Below, piece after piece: positions 33,111 to 42,558 of a DNA stretch of 64,000 bases. Source of the DNA: Limnohabitans sp. Rim47. Lineage in GTDB: Bacteria > Pseudomonadota > Gammaproteobacteria > Burkholderiales > Burkholderiaceae_C. The position numbers were made by a program, and so were the translations under genes. Where the stretch lies: positions 399,737 through 463,736 of the forward strand of contig NZ_FBYA01000003.1 in the NCBI RefSeq assembly GCF_001517545.1. Direction: 5' to 3'. The notes under the pieces are model-generated. The model saw only the letters and a program-made list of their open reading frames with translations, did not search any database and had not been told where the DNA came from. Positions within the stretch are counted from its first letter, which is position 1, and each line of letters starts with the position of its first letter.

Positions 33111-35037
33111 TGAACGTTTTCTCCCATAAAGACGATATGAGCTGCCTGGTAGAGCTGTCCGCTGGGCTTACCGTGGTGTAGCGCCCTGAAAAAAGTTTGC
33201 AGATCATGGCGTTGCGCTGTGCCTTGCTGTTGTATTCAAAAGTGGCCGCCAGCAGGGCTTGGTTTTGACGCACGGGTTGGATCATCACGCGACCCACGTT
33301 TTGCACTGTCAGGCTGGCCGTTCCTTTTTTGAACAGGGCACTGTCCGCCTGTGAAATGGCCAATTTGCACCCATCGACACTGGCATCGATGATTTGGACG
33401 GGGTAGTTGGACTCGCCATCGTGGACGACCCCCGCTTCAGCCAACAAGAACCGCTCTTCTTTTCGCAGGCGTGGGCCCTCAAAACAAAGTAGCGCAGCCA
33501 AGCCGAGGCTGATGACATTCAGCATCGACCAAAACATCGCGATGGGGAAGAATTCATCGTGTGACACCACCGCCAATTCTGGAACTACGTTCAGCAACAA
33601 GCCCATCAGTGTCAGACCCATGCACGCCAAAATCATGCCGAGGCTGAACAAATCCACTTGCCGACCACTGGATGCACCCGATCCCTTTGGGGTCACCTTA
33701 AACGGTTTGCCAAAGGGTTTGATAAGGGAGGCCACCACTGTTGGCCCTAATCTGAAACTTGAAAATAAACCGACAGGCCCCGAGACCAACGGAGAAAAAT
33801 GTCCCCCGATCAGCCAGCGCATGGCGAGAAAAAATGACAGGAAAACGGGCAGTTGATAAAACACCATGTCTGCTGTGTCCGTGAAATGAAATGGCAGCCA
33901 ACCCAAGAGCAAATAAGCCAGGGGAATGGCGATCAACATCAGACGAACGGTGTATTGCGTCAACCAGCTGGTAGGGAAGAACAAGATGCGTTGCATGGTG
34001 CTCAGGCCCGGACCCAAGGGCCCTGCGTTCAGGAACAAGGACTGAATAGCGCCACGACACCAGCGCTCGCGTTGGACAAAGAAGCCTTCGATCGATTCAG
34101 CGGCCAGTCCCACACTCAATCGTTCGTTGAGGTAAATCGTTTGGTATCCCTTGCGCAACATCACCAAGGTGGTCAGTAGATCCTCTGTGATGCTTTGCGT
34201 GGGGATGCCCCCAATGGCATCGACGGCCTGGCGACGCATGATGCTGCATGATCCGCAGCAAAACGCTGCCTGCCATGCATCTCGCGAAGCGGCCATGTGG
34301 TCAAAAAACAAGCGTTGCTCGTCAGGGTAGATTTGCATCAAACCCAAGTTGGTCTGGATCGGATCCTTGTTGTAAAAATGTTGCGGCGTTTGCACGATGC
34401 CCACTGACGGGTCGCTGAAAAAGCCCAATGTGCGCCGGATGAAGTTCTGAGACGGCACAAAGTCCGCATCAAACACAGCAATGAATTGCCCCTGAGCATG
34501 TGTCAACGCGTGGTTCATGTTGCCGGCTTTGGCATGCTGATTGTCTGCTCGGGTCAGATAGCAAACGCCTAACTCTTTGCAAAACGTGCGCAACCAATCG
34601 CGCTTTCCATCGTCTAGAACCCAGATGGTTTTATGAGGGTAATCCACAGCGGTAGCGGCCACGATGGTTTTTTCCAAAACATCCAGGGGTTCGTTGTATG
34701 TCGGAATGAATATGTCCACCGCAGGCAGGGGGCTGGGCATCTGGTGTTGATCGGCTTGCTTGCTGCGGGTGTTGGTTCGGCTCATGATCAACAAGAAGAC
34801 GGCCACTTCGATGCAGGCCAAAACTTCAATGCTCCAAACGCCCCATATCCAAGATTGCGCCAAGAGGCTGTCGTCGCTTTCAGTCCACACCGTGTTGATC
34901 AAACGCCAGCTCATGTATTGGATGCAGAGCAAGACGGGCAACAAACACACCATTTGTCTGAGCTTGTGATGGGTTCGAGGGGCGTCCCACACCCACAGGA
35001 AAAATCCGGAGACCAACAACAAGGGGATGTAGTCCAT
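33103..35037 (-). CDS. BcsA-like processive glycosyltransferase with PilZ domain
   Basis: A 644-residue inner-membrane GT2 synthase. Several N-terminal membrane helices precede the catalytic domain, which carries WVLDDGKRDW (about 141), FDADF (about 190), ITEDLLT (about 284) and QRERWCRG (about 329), the D, DxD, TED and QxxRW motifs of cellulose synthase. More helices follow. A C-terminal PilZ domain has the c-di-GMP-binding RKEER (about 523) and DASVDG (about 552). It should polymerise an exopolysaccharide on c-di-GMP binding; the sugar is unknown and no BcsB, BcsZ or BcsC is present. ATG 35037 gives a clean start just after the upstream stop; ATG 35094 is possible. Confidence 0.9.
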   Translation of the reverse strand: MDYIPLLLVSGFFLWVWDAPRTHHKLRQMVCLLPVLLCIQYMSWRLINTVWTESDDSLLAQSWIWGVWSIEVLACIEVAVFLLIMSRTNTRSKQADQHQMPSPLPAVDIFIPTYNEPLDVLEKTIVAATAVDYPHKTIWVLDDGKRDWLRTFCKELGVCYLTRADNQHAKAGNMNHALTHAQGQFIAVFDADFVPSQNFIRRTLGFFSDPSVGIVQTPQHFYNKDPIQTNLGLMQIYPDEQRLFFDHMAASRDAWQAAFCCGSCSIMRRQAVDAIGGIPTQSITEDLLTTLVMLRKGYQTIYLNERLSVGLAAESIEGFFVQRERWCRGAIQSLFLNAGPLGPGLSTMQRILFFPTSWLTQYTVRLMLIAIPLAYLLLGWLPFHFTDTADMVFYQLPVFLSFFLAMRWLIGGHFSPLVSGPVGLFSSFRLGPTVVASLIKPFGKPFKVTPKGSGASSGRQVDLFSLGMILACMGLTLMGLLLNVVPELAVVSHDEFFPIAMFWSMLNVISLGLAALLCFEGPRLRKEERFLLAEAGVVHDGESNYPVQIIDASVDGCKLAISQADSALFKKGTASLTVQNVGRVMIQPVRQNQALLAATFEYNSKAQRNAMICKLFSGRYTTVSPADSSTRQLISSLWEKTFNG

Positions 35038-35045
35038 GGTCAGGT

Positions 35046-36275
35046 TCACATCAGGAATGCACTGATTCGGCTGAACCAGACCGATGGACGCCATTCACGG
35101 GGAACTTTGACATCCACTTTGCGGCCAGCAAAACACAAATTCTCCTCAGGCTGATCAAGGTCAGAAGACTGGATCTTCACAAAAATCCTGGCATCCTTTT
35201 TTTCCCGTTGCAGTTGTGCGACCAAGGTCACATCCGGCAAGTTGTTGCCGCTGCCCGTGACCGCTTGGATGTGACCCAGCAGCCACTTGGCGCTTCCTAT
35301 CAGGCGGTATTGCACGGGTTTACCGATTTCAAAAGATTCGAGGGATGATTCCGGGACCGCCACATCTAGAAACAGGTTGTCGCAGGTGATCACATGCGCC
35401 AAGTCTGTGCCAATGACGACCTCGGTGCCGTTGCTACCGAATTTGCGCCACAAGACCCCGTTGCTTGGCGAATGTATGAGTACCTCTCGGGACGCGGCCA
35501 TGTTGTCCCGCTCCTTGCGGATCTGCAATTGGACATCCGAGCTGCGTTGCTCGTTCTCGCGCAAGCGCGCGGTGACATCGGTGATTTGCAAGCGCACGTC
35601 ATCAAGGCGCTGCTGTGTGTACGGAACATCGTTGCGACCCTCACCAAGGTAGACAAATTGCTTGACCGCTTGCTTCTCGGTTTCAAGCAGCCGGATTCGG
35701 GCCTGGTAGATTTCCAGACGGCTTCGAGTGACCTCGAGTGCGTATTGCGCAGCCTCGTTTTGGGCTGAAGAGATGAAGTTTTCTTTCAAGAGCAAGGTGT
35801 TGCGTTGTGCGAGCACTTGCTGTTCACGGATCAGGCTTTCTTGTGCTTTTTTCTCGGCTTGTGCTTGCGCCAGTTGTTCTTCAAGGCGAAGAAATTCGTG
35901 CGTTCGGTGGACATAGACCCGGTTGTCCAAATCTTTTTGCAATTGCTGAAGATTTTTGAGGTGGCGCTGCAGGCCTAGGCTTCTTTTAGCCAAGGTTTTT
36001 TGTTCCACCTCCATTTCATTGACCGCACTTTCCTTGAATCGTGGGTTGCTGATCCTGACCAATTCCTCACTTTGTTTTATGGGCTGGCCTGGCATTTTTG
36101 AAAAATCGTACAGAACCCCTTCGATGGGCGTTTTGATCACCACATAGTGTGTATTCACGATGGCGTTGATGCTTTGAAAACTGGCCATAGCCGGCACCAG
36201 CACCACTGCCGCAATCAAGGCAATGCCCAAGCCCATGGCGCGTTTTGAGTTTTTCAAAGAGGTGAACATGCCCAT
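35046..36275 (-). CDS. HlyD/Alg44-like membrane-fusion protein
   Basis: A 409-residue periplasmic adaptor with one N-terminal membrane helix (about 14-34, LGIALIAAVVLVPAMASF). A biotinyl-lipoyl-like half follows (NTHYVVIKTPIEGVLYDF), then a long coiled coil (about 75-230, with QTLAKRSLGLQRHLKNLQQ), the second half (REVLIHSPSNGVLWRKFGSN) and a beta-barrel region. In alginate-type systems such a protein sits beside the synthase and helps guide the polymer across the periplasm. The 8-base gap to the synthase gene supports that. The start was placed just after the preceding regulator's stop. Confidence 0.82.
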   Translation of the reverse strand: MGMFTSLKNSKRAMGLGIALIAAVVLVPAMASFQSINAIVNTHYVVIKTPIEGVLYDFSKMPGQPIKQSEELVRISNPRFKESAVNEMEVEQKTLAKRSLGLQRHLKNLQQLQKDLDNRVYVHRTHEFLRLEEQLAQAQAEKKAQESLIREQQVLAQRNTLLLKENFISSAQNEAAQYALEVTRSRLEIYQARIRLLETEKQAVKQFVYLGEGRNDVPYTQQRLDDVRLQITDVTARLRENEQRSSDVQLQIRKERDNMAASREVLIHSPSNGVLWRKFGSNGTEVVIGTDLAHVITCDNLFLDVAVPESSLESFEIGKPVQYRLIGSAKWLLGHIQAVTGSGNNLPDVTLVAQLQREKKDARIFVKIQSSDLDQPEENLCFAGRKVDVKVPREWRPSVWFSRISAFLM

Positions 36276-36301
36276 GATTCGAAGTGCTTGTTTGTTGCTT
36301 T

Positions 36302-36985
36302 TTAATGCTGCATGGCCGGGTGCATGACCCGATAGCATTCACAGGCTTTTGCCTCCAGTCCCGGTCGGTCCAGAACCTCCAATTGGCCACGAGTGACTTC
36401 GATCAGTCCCTCTTGGCTCAATTTGCCAGCCGCCAGAGTGACTGATTCCCTGCGAATGCCCAGCGTGTCTGCGATCTCTTGATGGGTGATTTGAAGCGTG
36501 TGCCCCTGGGTCTTGTCTAGGGTGTTCATGATCCAACGAACAATCTGTTGTTCGTTGCTGTGTTTGCTGCTGCAGACCGTGGGCATGGCAATCTGCAAAA
36601 TCATTTGCCGTGTGGTGGCCATCCAAATTTTGAGAAACGCGCGGTCTTGGCCCAGTTCATTTTGGAATACACCCAACGGTAATTTGTAGGCAAAACCTGG
36701 AAATCTGACACGCGCCCGGCTGAAGTTTTGGTTGCCGCCCATGACGCCACTGCCAACCATGCCTTCTTTGCCGATCAACACAATGTCGGCTGACGAACCA
36801 TCCGAGATGTCGATTTGCATAGCGATGATGGCGCTGACCGGAAAGATGACAAATTGAATGGCTTCATGGGGCCGGAAGATCAACTGGTCCGTAGACAAGC
36901 AAACCAATTGAAAAGATGGAAGCAATTTTTCATACTTTTCAGCAGCTAATTGCTCGATCATTGAATTACTTGCTGGACTTAACAT
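36302..36985 (-). CDS. Crp/Fnr-family transcriptional regulator
   Basis: A 227-residue regulator leading the glycan-synthase operon. The N-terminal barrel lacks the usual cAMP-binding Arg-Ser motif and has LIGKEGMVGSGVMGG. The C-terminal winged helix is ITHQEIADTLGIRRESVTLA, followed by GKLSQEGLIEVTRGQLEVLDR. It is close in layout to the regulator at 765-2138 but has no PAS domain. The gene ends 26 bases before the fusion protein start, so it probably controls the operon it belongs to. The effector cannot be told from sequence. Confidence 0.9.
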   Translation of the reverse strand: MLSPASNSMIEQLAAEKYEKLLPSFQLVCLSTDQLIFRPHEAIQFVIFPVSAIIAMQIDISDGSSADIVLIGKEGMVGSGVMGGNQNFSRARVRFPGFAYKLPLGVFQNELGQDRAFLKIWMATTRQMILQIAMPTVCSSKHSNEQQIVRWIMNTLDKTQGHTLQITHQEIADTLGIRRESVTLAAGKLSQEGLIEVTRGQLEVLDRPGLEAKACECYRVMHPAMQH

Positions 36986-37320
36986 TTGATGTCGTTTTTA
37001 CAATTGTTGACATTAATTCTAGTGAAAATCACATTTTTTAGTGTGCGTTGACGAACATAAAAACGGCATGTTTAGAGATCGAAAATAAAAAAGTAGTTCT
37101 TATTAATGCCTGTCACTGCACATTGCAAGCCAGCGCCCTGCGCGAACTGTGTTTTGCAGCCAGATGCTGCCCTGGACCATGGCCGTGTGTTGTCGCACCG
37201 ACACCCCGCAAAGGCAGGCGACATGATCGACTCGTGACGCACTGCCTTTTGCTTCGCTTTGACGGCCTTCGCCAGCGTGTAAAGCACCCAAGTTCGTTGT
37301 TGATTGATCAAGGAGCCATG
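36986..37320. other. 335-base divergent gap, no gene seen
   Basis: This lies between the minus-strand Crp-like gene and the plus-strand CBS gene, so promoters for both should be here. The left end is A+T rich and contains ACAATTG, TTGACATTAAT and a run of T near 37033. A reading frame runs in from 37048 ahead of the CBS protein, but it lacks a ribosome binding site and conserved sequence. I see no convincing operator. Confidence 0.4.
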
Positions 37321-37782
37321 ATGGGCAAACTACTGACAGCAGGGGGAATTTGCAAACGCAAAGTCAGCGTGGGCTACCGGCAAACCAGTTTGGTGGCCGC
37401 CGCACAGCTCATGCGCGAAGACCATGTGGGTTGTTTGGTGGTGGTGGATGACGCAAACGGCAGCCGCCAAGTGTGTGGCCTGGTCACGGACCGCGACATG
37501 GTGATGGCGGTGGTGGCCACGGGGCTAGACCCCGAACCGCTGTGCCTAGAGGACATCATGGCGCAGCGGGTGGTGACGGCCAACGAAGCCGACTCCTTGC
37601 TGGACTTGATGCGTGCCATGCGCGAGCACGGTGTGCGCCGTGTGCCTGTGGTCGGTGTGCAGGATGAGTTGATGGGCATGGTCACGATGGACGATGTGCT
37701 CAAACTACTCGCTCAGGAAATGAACATGCTCGTCGGAGCTATGGGAGCGGGCATCCAAATGGAGCGCATGCGCCGTCAGTGA
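37321..37782 (+). CDS. tandem CBS-domain protein
   Basis: A 153-residue cytoplasmic protein made of two CBS domains. The first runs about 15-70 (SVGYRQTSLVAAAQLMREDHVG then VTDRDMVMAV), the second about 80-140 (VVTANEADSLLDLMRAMREHGV then GMVTMDDVLKLL). Such pairs bind adenosine nucleotides and act as energy or ligand sensors. AGGAG at 37311-37315 gives good spacing to ATG 37321; ATG 37318 is too close. No partner enzyme is adjacent. Confidence 0.85.
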   Translation: MGKLLTAGGICKRKVSVGYRQTSLVAAAQLMREDHVGCLVVVDDANGSRQVCGLVTDRDMVMAVVATGLDPEPLCLEDIMAQRVVTANEADSLLDLMRAMREHGVRRVPVVGVQDELMGMVTMDDVLKLLAQEMNMLVGAMGAGIQMERMRRQ

Positions 37783-37945
37783 CCTCGGTGGGTAGCCATC
37801 TGCAATCAGCAACCTGAAATCTGTAATAGGCCTTGTTGCATGGTTGCCGCGAGCATGGACCCCTGCAAGGCGCTTGACTGGCTGAGCTTGGTTTTGCCTC
37901 TGCCTTTGCCGCTGTTTCGCCAATGCCGTACGCGCAGTGTGTGCG

Positions 37946-39181
37946 TCATTTGCCCGCTTCGGTTTTGGTGCTGACTCTCTGCCCTTCGGTGATGGTGCCA
38001 GGGTAGAGCAGCACCGAATCGCCAGCACGCACGCCCCCTTTTTCATCGAGTTCAACCCAGGCCACGTCGGCGTTGCGTTCTTTGACGGTCACATTTTGGG
38101 CATGTGCACGGCCGTTTTGGACCACCAAAACTCGCCAGCCCGTGCCTTCGCGCAACAGTGCGGCACTGGGCACCAGCAGGGCGTTGTCTTGCGCGAACAG
38201 CGTGATGTGCGCGTCTACCCGAAAGCCCTCACCCAAGCGTTGCGTACTGTCCGGCAAGCGGTCTATGTCGATGATGACATTGACCCGTTGTTCTTCGATG
38301 CCCAGTGCCGATACTTTGGTGAAGGCCACGGGTTCAATCCGGGTGACCTGGCCAGAAAAGGGCGGTGCGCCAACGCCTGCTGAAATGCGCACGGTGGCTC
38401 CCCTTGTCATCTGCCGTGCATCCGATGACAGAACATCCACAACAGCCTCCATGTCACGGACATCACCGATCTCCAGCAAAGCTTGCCCTGCCAAAACCGG
38501 CGCACTGCTGCTCAGGTGCAGTTTGACCACCTGACCATCGACCGGGCTTTTGAGCGACAAGGTGTTTGTGGGCGCCAGGCTCGAAGGGTGTGATTGGGTC
38601 AACGCCGCTTGAGACTCGGCCAACGTGAATTCTGCGGCGCGCAATTGGGCCTGCCCCGCGGCCAAGGCCTGCGCTGCGGCACGTTGGGCCAACAAAGCCT
38701 GATCCAGCGCTGCAGTGGCAATGAAGTTCTCGTTGGCGAGTTTTTGGGCCCGTTGTGCTTCCAGTTCAGTTTGCGCCAAAGTGGTTTGCAGGCGTTGCAG
38801 TTGCGCTGCGGCGGCCATGCGTGAGGCATCGTCTCGGCCTACACGCTGTTGCAACACCTGTCGGTTGCGCTCGTCGATCATGTTGGGCGGCAGTGGTGTC
38901 AGTCTGGCCACAGCATCCCCTGCACGGACGCTGTCACCGACTTTGAGCGTGGGCCGGACCAGTTCGGCAGGCATGGGGGCTGAAATGACATAACGGTTTT
39001 TCACGCGCAACTGGCCGTCTTCGTCAATGGCTTGCTCAAAGCGCCCGATGCGGACCGCGCCGACCTCTGCGACCAAGGGGCGCGGCATCAGTGCCCAGAA
39101 CATCAGGGCGATGACGCCCAATGCAGCCAAGCCCCAAGGCCCCCAGCGTTTCAGAAAACCAGGTGAGTTGTTCGGGTTCAT
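37946..39181 (-). CDS. MacA-like periplasmic adaptor of an ABC export system
   Basis: A 411-residue membrane-fusion protein. The N-terminal helix (about 14-32, GLAALGVIALMFWALMP) is followed by the first lipoyl half (RYVISAPMPAELVRPTLKVG), a coiled coil rich in Gln and Ala (about 105-195), and a second half with LKSPVDGQVVKLHLSSS. The C-terminal barrel includes LLVPSAALLREGTGW. It overlaps the permease stop by four bases (ATGA) and forms an export unit with the FtsX-like permease and the LolD-like ATPase. Confidence 0.88.
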   Translation of the reverse strand: MNPNNSPGFLKRWGPWGLAALGVIALMFWALMPRPLVAEVGAVRIGRFEQAIDEDGQLRVKNRYVISAPMPAELVRPTLKVGDSVRAGDAVARLTPLPPNMIDERNRQVLQQRVGRDDASRMAAAAQLQRLQTTLAQTELEAQRAQKLANENFIATAALDQALLAQRAAAQALAAGQAQLRAAEFTLAESQAALTQSHPSSLAPTNTLSLKSPVDGQVVKLHLSSSAPVLAGQALLEIGDVRDMEAVVDVLSSDARQMTRGATVRISAGVGAPPFSGQVTRIEPVAFTKVSALGIEEQRVNVIIDIDRLPDSTQRLGEGFRVDAHITLFAQDNALLVPSAALLREGTGWRVLVVQNGRAHAQNVTVKERNADVAWVELDEKGGVRAGDSVLLYPGTITEGQRVSTKTEAGK

Positions 39182-41547
39182 TCGCGTACTTTCAAAACAG
39201 CGACCAGATTCAGCTGGTCAATTTTTCGGCGCACCAGCAAGGCGCTGACCAGGCCTGCCGCCAACACAATCAGCGCTGCCCAGGCATAGGTGGGCGGCGC
39301 GATGATGACGGGAAAATCGATGTTGTCGGAAGACATCAAGCGCATCAGGACTGTGGCCAATCCCCAACCCGCTGCCGCGCCCAGGGGCAGGGCCAGCAAG
39401 AGTTCGGCAGCCAGTTGGCCCAGTAACAAGACCGAGACTTCGGCGCGTGTCATGCCCAGCACCCGCAGACTGGCCAATTCCCAGGCACGTTCTGACAGGC
39501 TGATGCGTGCGGCGTTGTAGACAATGCCTACCGCCATGGCGACAGCAAACAGCGTGAGAATGTTGCTGAAAACCCCCATGCTCCTTGATGTGGTTTCCTG
39601 GAAACTGGCCAGTGATGCGGCCTTGTCGAACACGGCGGTGATGAGCGGGGCTTGTTTGACGGCTTGCCAAAATTCACCCATGGCCAAAGGGTCGACTTGC
39701 AAGGAGGCCTCGCTCGCGACCGAGCCATCGCGCGACAAAGTGTTCATGGTGGCAAAGTCCATGAAGGCCTGCTTGCCCATCAGGGTGTGCACGATCTCGA
39801 CCACCTCGACCGTGGCGCGGGCTTGATGCCACATGCGGAACTCCACCTCGACCCGATCGCCCACCTGCAAGCCCAGTCGTTTGGCCAACAGCCATGAGAC
39901 CGCGAGGCCTTGAGACGGGATCCGGACAGGGCCGCGCTGTTCGTCCACCGGCCGCAGCAGCCGCGTGGTGCCCACCAGCCCCAGCAGATTTCCGTCTTCG
40001 GCCATGCCACGCCAGTGCAGACGCACCGCTTCGCTTCGGTAGGGCTCAGCGTGGATTACACCCGGCAGACGTTTCAGGTCTTGTACCACCGAGGGGTCTA
40101 CGGGGCGTTGAAAGTTCACCACCGCATTGCCGCGCTGGGTTTGGCGAAACTGGATGTCCACGATGTGTGCGATGGCATCCAGCCAGAAGGCCCCCGAAAT
40201 TTGCAAGGCGATTGCCAAGGCAATCCCCGTGACGGTGAACACCGAACGCCACGGGCGTCGCTCAAAGTTGCGCAGCACCATGAGGGTGCCTGCACCGACG
40301 TGTCTGCTGAGGCCCATTCTTTCGATCAGTGTTTGCTGGTAAGTTGGGGGCGATGGGGGCTGCATGGCCACGGCGGGTTTGAGGCGTACCACGGTGCGAA
40401 TGGCCCCCCAGGTGCCCAGGATGGCGGTGGTCAGGGCAACGCCTGCGGCTGCCATAACCAGCCAGGGCGTGGTGCCATACGCCAACCGGTTGAAGCGAAA
40501 AATGGCGTCGTACATGTCCAGAACGAGCAGTCCGATCCACCGACTGAGCAGCAAGCCAGCGATCAGTCCGAGGCCGGTGATGGCCATGGCCAGGCCCAGG
40601 TAATGCCGGACGATCGCGCTGTCGTCATAACCCAAGGCCTTGAGTGCCGCGATCTGGCTGCGTTGCGTCGCCACCTGGCGGCTCACCACCCCATTCAGGA
40701 TGAACATGGAGACGGCCAAAAAAATCGAGGGCAGCACCGTGCCCATGACTTTCAGTTGCGAGAGTTCGTCGCTGACGATGCGTGCCGAGATTTGTTTGTC
40801 GCGCCCCACCGCACCCCGAGTGCCATAGGCGTCCAGCAGGCGGTCTGTCTGCGCAATCACCGCTGGCTGCCAAGCGGGATCAAGCAGGCGCAATGAAGCC
40901 TGGTTGAATGCGCCTTGCATGTCAAACACTTGGGTCGTGCGTTCTTGGTCAACCCACCAGATGCCAAATGTCCGGTCGTCTGGCGCACCCCCGCGCGACG
41001 CAAACACATATTCGGGTGACACGGCGGTGCCCACCAAGTGGATGTTTTGCAGCCGACCGTTCAGGATGGCCTGCACGCGGTCGCCAGGTTTCAGGTGCCT
41101 GGCGACAGCGAAGCGGTCGCTCACCACGGCTTCCATCTCGCGCCCTTGTTCTGGCCAGCGACCACTGCGCAGGCTCAGGGCGTTCAGGCCTTGCCGTTGT
41201 GCGTGCACCCGTGCCAGGTCGAGCCCTATGAAGCGCCCTGTGACGGGTGCTTGTGCATCGGGCAGGGCAATTTGTGCGTCCATCACCACACTGAGCTGGA
41301 CTTCGGCGACGCCTTCGATGGCTGCAAGGTGATCACGCAAGACCACCGGTGCCCGTTTGAGGTGAATGAACACATCGGCCAGGCGGTTGTCACGGTAAAA
41401 GCTGTCGCGAGAGCCTTTGAGCAATTCGTGCACTGAGAACATGCCCACAAAACCGGCCACGCCAATGGCCACCACGACGGCGATGGTGAGCACTTGCGCC
41501 CACAGTCGGTGCAAGTCGCGCCACAGTTTGGTGTGCAGAGCGGTCAT
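39178..41547 (-). CDS. FtsX-like ABC transporter permease
   Basis: A 789-residue membrane protein with an N-terminal helix (about 19-39), a large periplasmic domain, and two FtsX-type bundles (about 265-385 and 660-785), each preceded or followed by soluble parts. Examples are LKVMGTVLPSIFLAVSMFILNGVV and LFAVAMAVGIVYNAARISLSERAWE, the latter including the conserved coupling helix. Length and duplicated layout match DUF214/MacB-relative permeases. With the LolD-like ATPase and MacA-like adaptor it likely expels a lipid or hydrophobic compound rather than importing one. Confidence 0.88.
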   Translation of the reverse strand: MTALHTKLWRDLHRLWAQVLTIAVVVAIGVAGFVGMFSVHELLKGSRDSFYRDNRLADVFIHLKRAPVVLRDHLAAIEGVAEVQLSVVMDAQIALPDAQAPVTGRFIGLDLARVHAQRQGLNALSLRSGRWPEQGREMEAVVSDRFAVARHLKPGDRVQAILNGRLQNIHLVGTAVSPEYVFASRGGAPDDRTFGIWWVDQERTTQVFDMQGAFNQASLRLLDPAWQPAVIAQTDRLLDAYGTRGAVGRDKQISARIVSDELSQLKVMGTVLPSIFLAVSMFILNGVVSRQVATQRSQIAALKALGYDDSAIVRHYLGLAMAITGLGLIAGLLLSRWIGLLVLDMYDAIFRFNRLAYGTTPWLVMAAAGVALTTAILGTWGAIRTVVRLKPAVAMQPPSPPTYQQTLIERMGLSRHVGAGTLMVLRNFERRPWRSVFTVTGIALAIALQISGAFWLDAIAHIVDIQFRQTQRGNAVVNFQRPVDPSVVQDLKRLPGVIHAEPYRSEAVRLHWRGMAEDGNLLGLVGTTRLLRPVDEQRGPVRIPSQGLAVSWLLAKRLGLQVGDRVEVEFRMWHQARATVEVVEIVHTLMGKQAFMDFATMNTLSRDGSVASEASLQVDPLAMGEFWQAVKQAPLITAVFDKAASLASFQETTSRSMGVFSNILTLFAVAMAVGIVYNAARISLSERAWELASLRVLGMTRAEVSVLLLGQLAAELLLALPLGAAAGWGLATVLMRLMSSDNIDFPVIIAPPTYAWAALIVLAAGLVSALLVRRKIDQLNLVAVLKVRE

Positions 41548-41554
41548 GGCCAGA

Positions 41555-42292
41555 TCACCATCGCAGCGTGGCTGCGGCCACTTTGTGGGGGTTCACCTGG
41601 ATGTCCACAATGCGGCCATCGGCCATGCGCATCACGCGGTCGGCCATGTCGGCAATGGGCGCGTTGTGGGTGATGACCACGGTGGTCGTACCCAGTTCAC
41701 GGTTGACTTTTTCGATGGCCTGCAACACCACGATGCCGGTGGCACAGTCGAGCGCACCCGTGGGTTCGTCGCAAAGCAGCACCTGAGGCCTTTTGGCGAT
41801 GGCGCGGGCAATGGCCACGCGTTGCTGTTCACCACCGGAGAGCTGAGACACAAAGTGGTTCACGCGGTCCGTCAAGCCCACCAAAGCCAAAGCGTCTTCA
41901 GGGCGCATGGGGTCTTGTGCAATGTCGGTGACCAGCGCCACGTTCTCCAGCGCTGTAAGGCTGGGTATCAGGTTGTAGAACTGGAACACAAAGCCCACAT
42001 GCTCGCGTCGGTAACGGGTCAGTTCGGCATCGCTGGCACCGGTCAGGTCATGTGTCTCGCCCTGATGGACCCATTGGGCGGTTCCGGCTGTGGCGCTGTC
42101 CAAGCCACCCAGAATGTTGAGCAAGGTCGATTTGCCGCTGCCAGAAGCCCCCAGCAAGACCACAAACTCGCCAGGCGTGATGCGCAGATCCACCCCGCGC
42201 AAAGCCTGGACCGCAGCAGCGCCTTCGCCATAGACCTTGGTGAGGTTTTGGGCCATGAAAACGCATTCGGTTGACGTGGGCAATTGAGACAT
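41555..42292 (-). CDS. LolD/MacB-type ABC ATPase
   Basis: A 245-residue ATPase. Walker A is LGASGSGKSTLLNILGG (about residue 49), the Q-loop region is VGFVFQFYNLIPSLTALEN, the signature is LSGGEQQRVAIARAIA and Walker B is VLLCDEPTGALD. This is the LolD/MacB/FtsE group that works with FtsX-like permeases. The gene is first in the minus-strand unit, 7 bases before the permease. ATG 42292 is chosen at the onset of conserved length; 42256 is an alternative. Confidence 0.9.
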   Translation of the reverse strand: MSQLPTSTECVFMAQNLTKVYGEGAAAVQALRGVDLRITPGEFVVLLGASGSGKSTLLNILGGLDSATAGTAQWVHQGETHDLTGASDAELTRYRREHVGFVFQFYNLIPSLTALENVALVTDIAQDPMRPEDALALVGLTDRVNHFVSQLSGGEQQRVAIARAIAKRPQVLLCDEPTGALDCATGIVVLQAIEKVNRELGTTTVVITHNAPIADMADRVMRMADGRIVDIQVNPHKVAAATLRW

Positions 42293-42558
42293 TTCAGGGG
42301 AGTGGACGTTGCTTGCGTAACGGGCATAAAGCAGCTCGGGAATGCACAAGGGCAGGCGGCGCAGCACCGTTTGCCAAGTCTTTGGATTGGCGCATGCACC
42401 CGTTTGCAAGGGCTTGATGCCGATCAACCCAAGGCCAGACCTGACCGAGAGGTGATGGTGGCGATACCCAAAGCGCTATGCCGACAGATCAATTGACCCC
42501 AGAGTGGTCATCCCAAAAAATCAACACACTATTCACCCGCAAAAAAAAGGATCAGGTC

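Noticed and set aside
37299..37311. FNR-like box TTGATTGATCAA upstream of the CBS gene
   Set aside because: The spacing between half sites is 2 instead of 4, and it overlaps the ribosome binding site.
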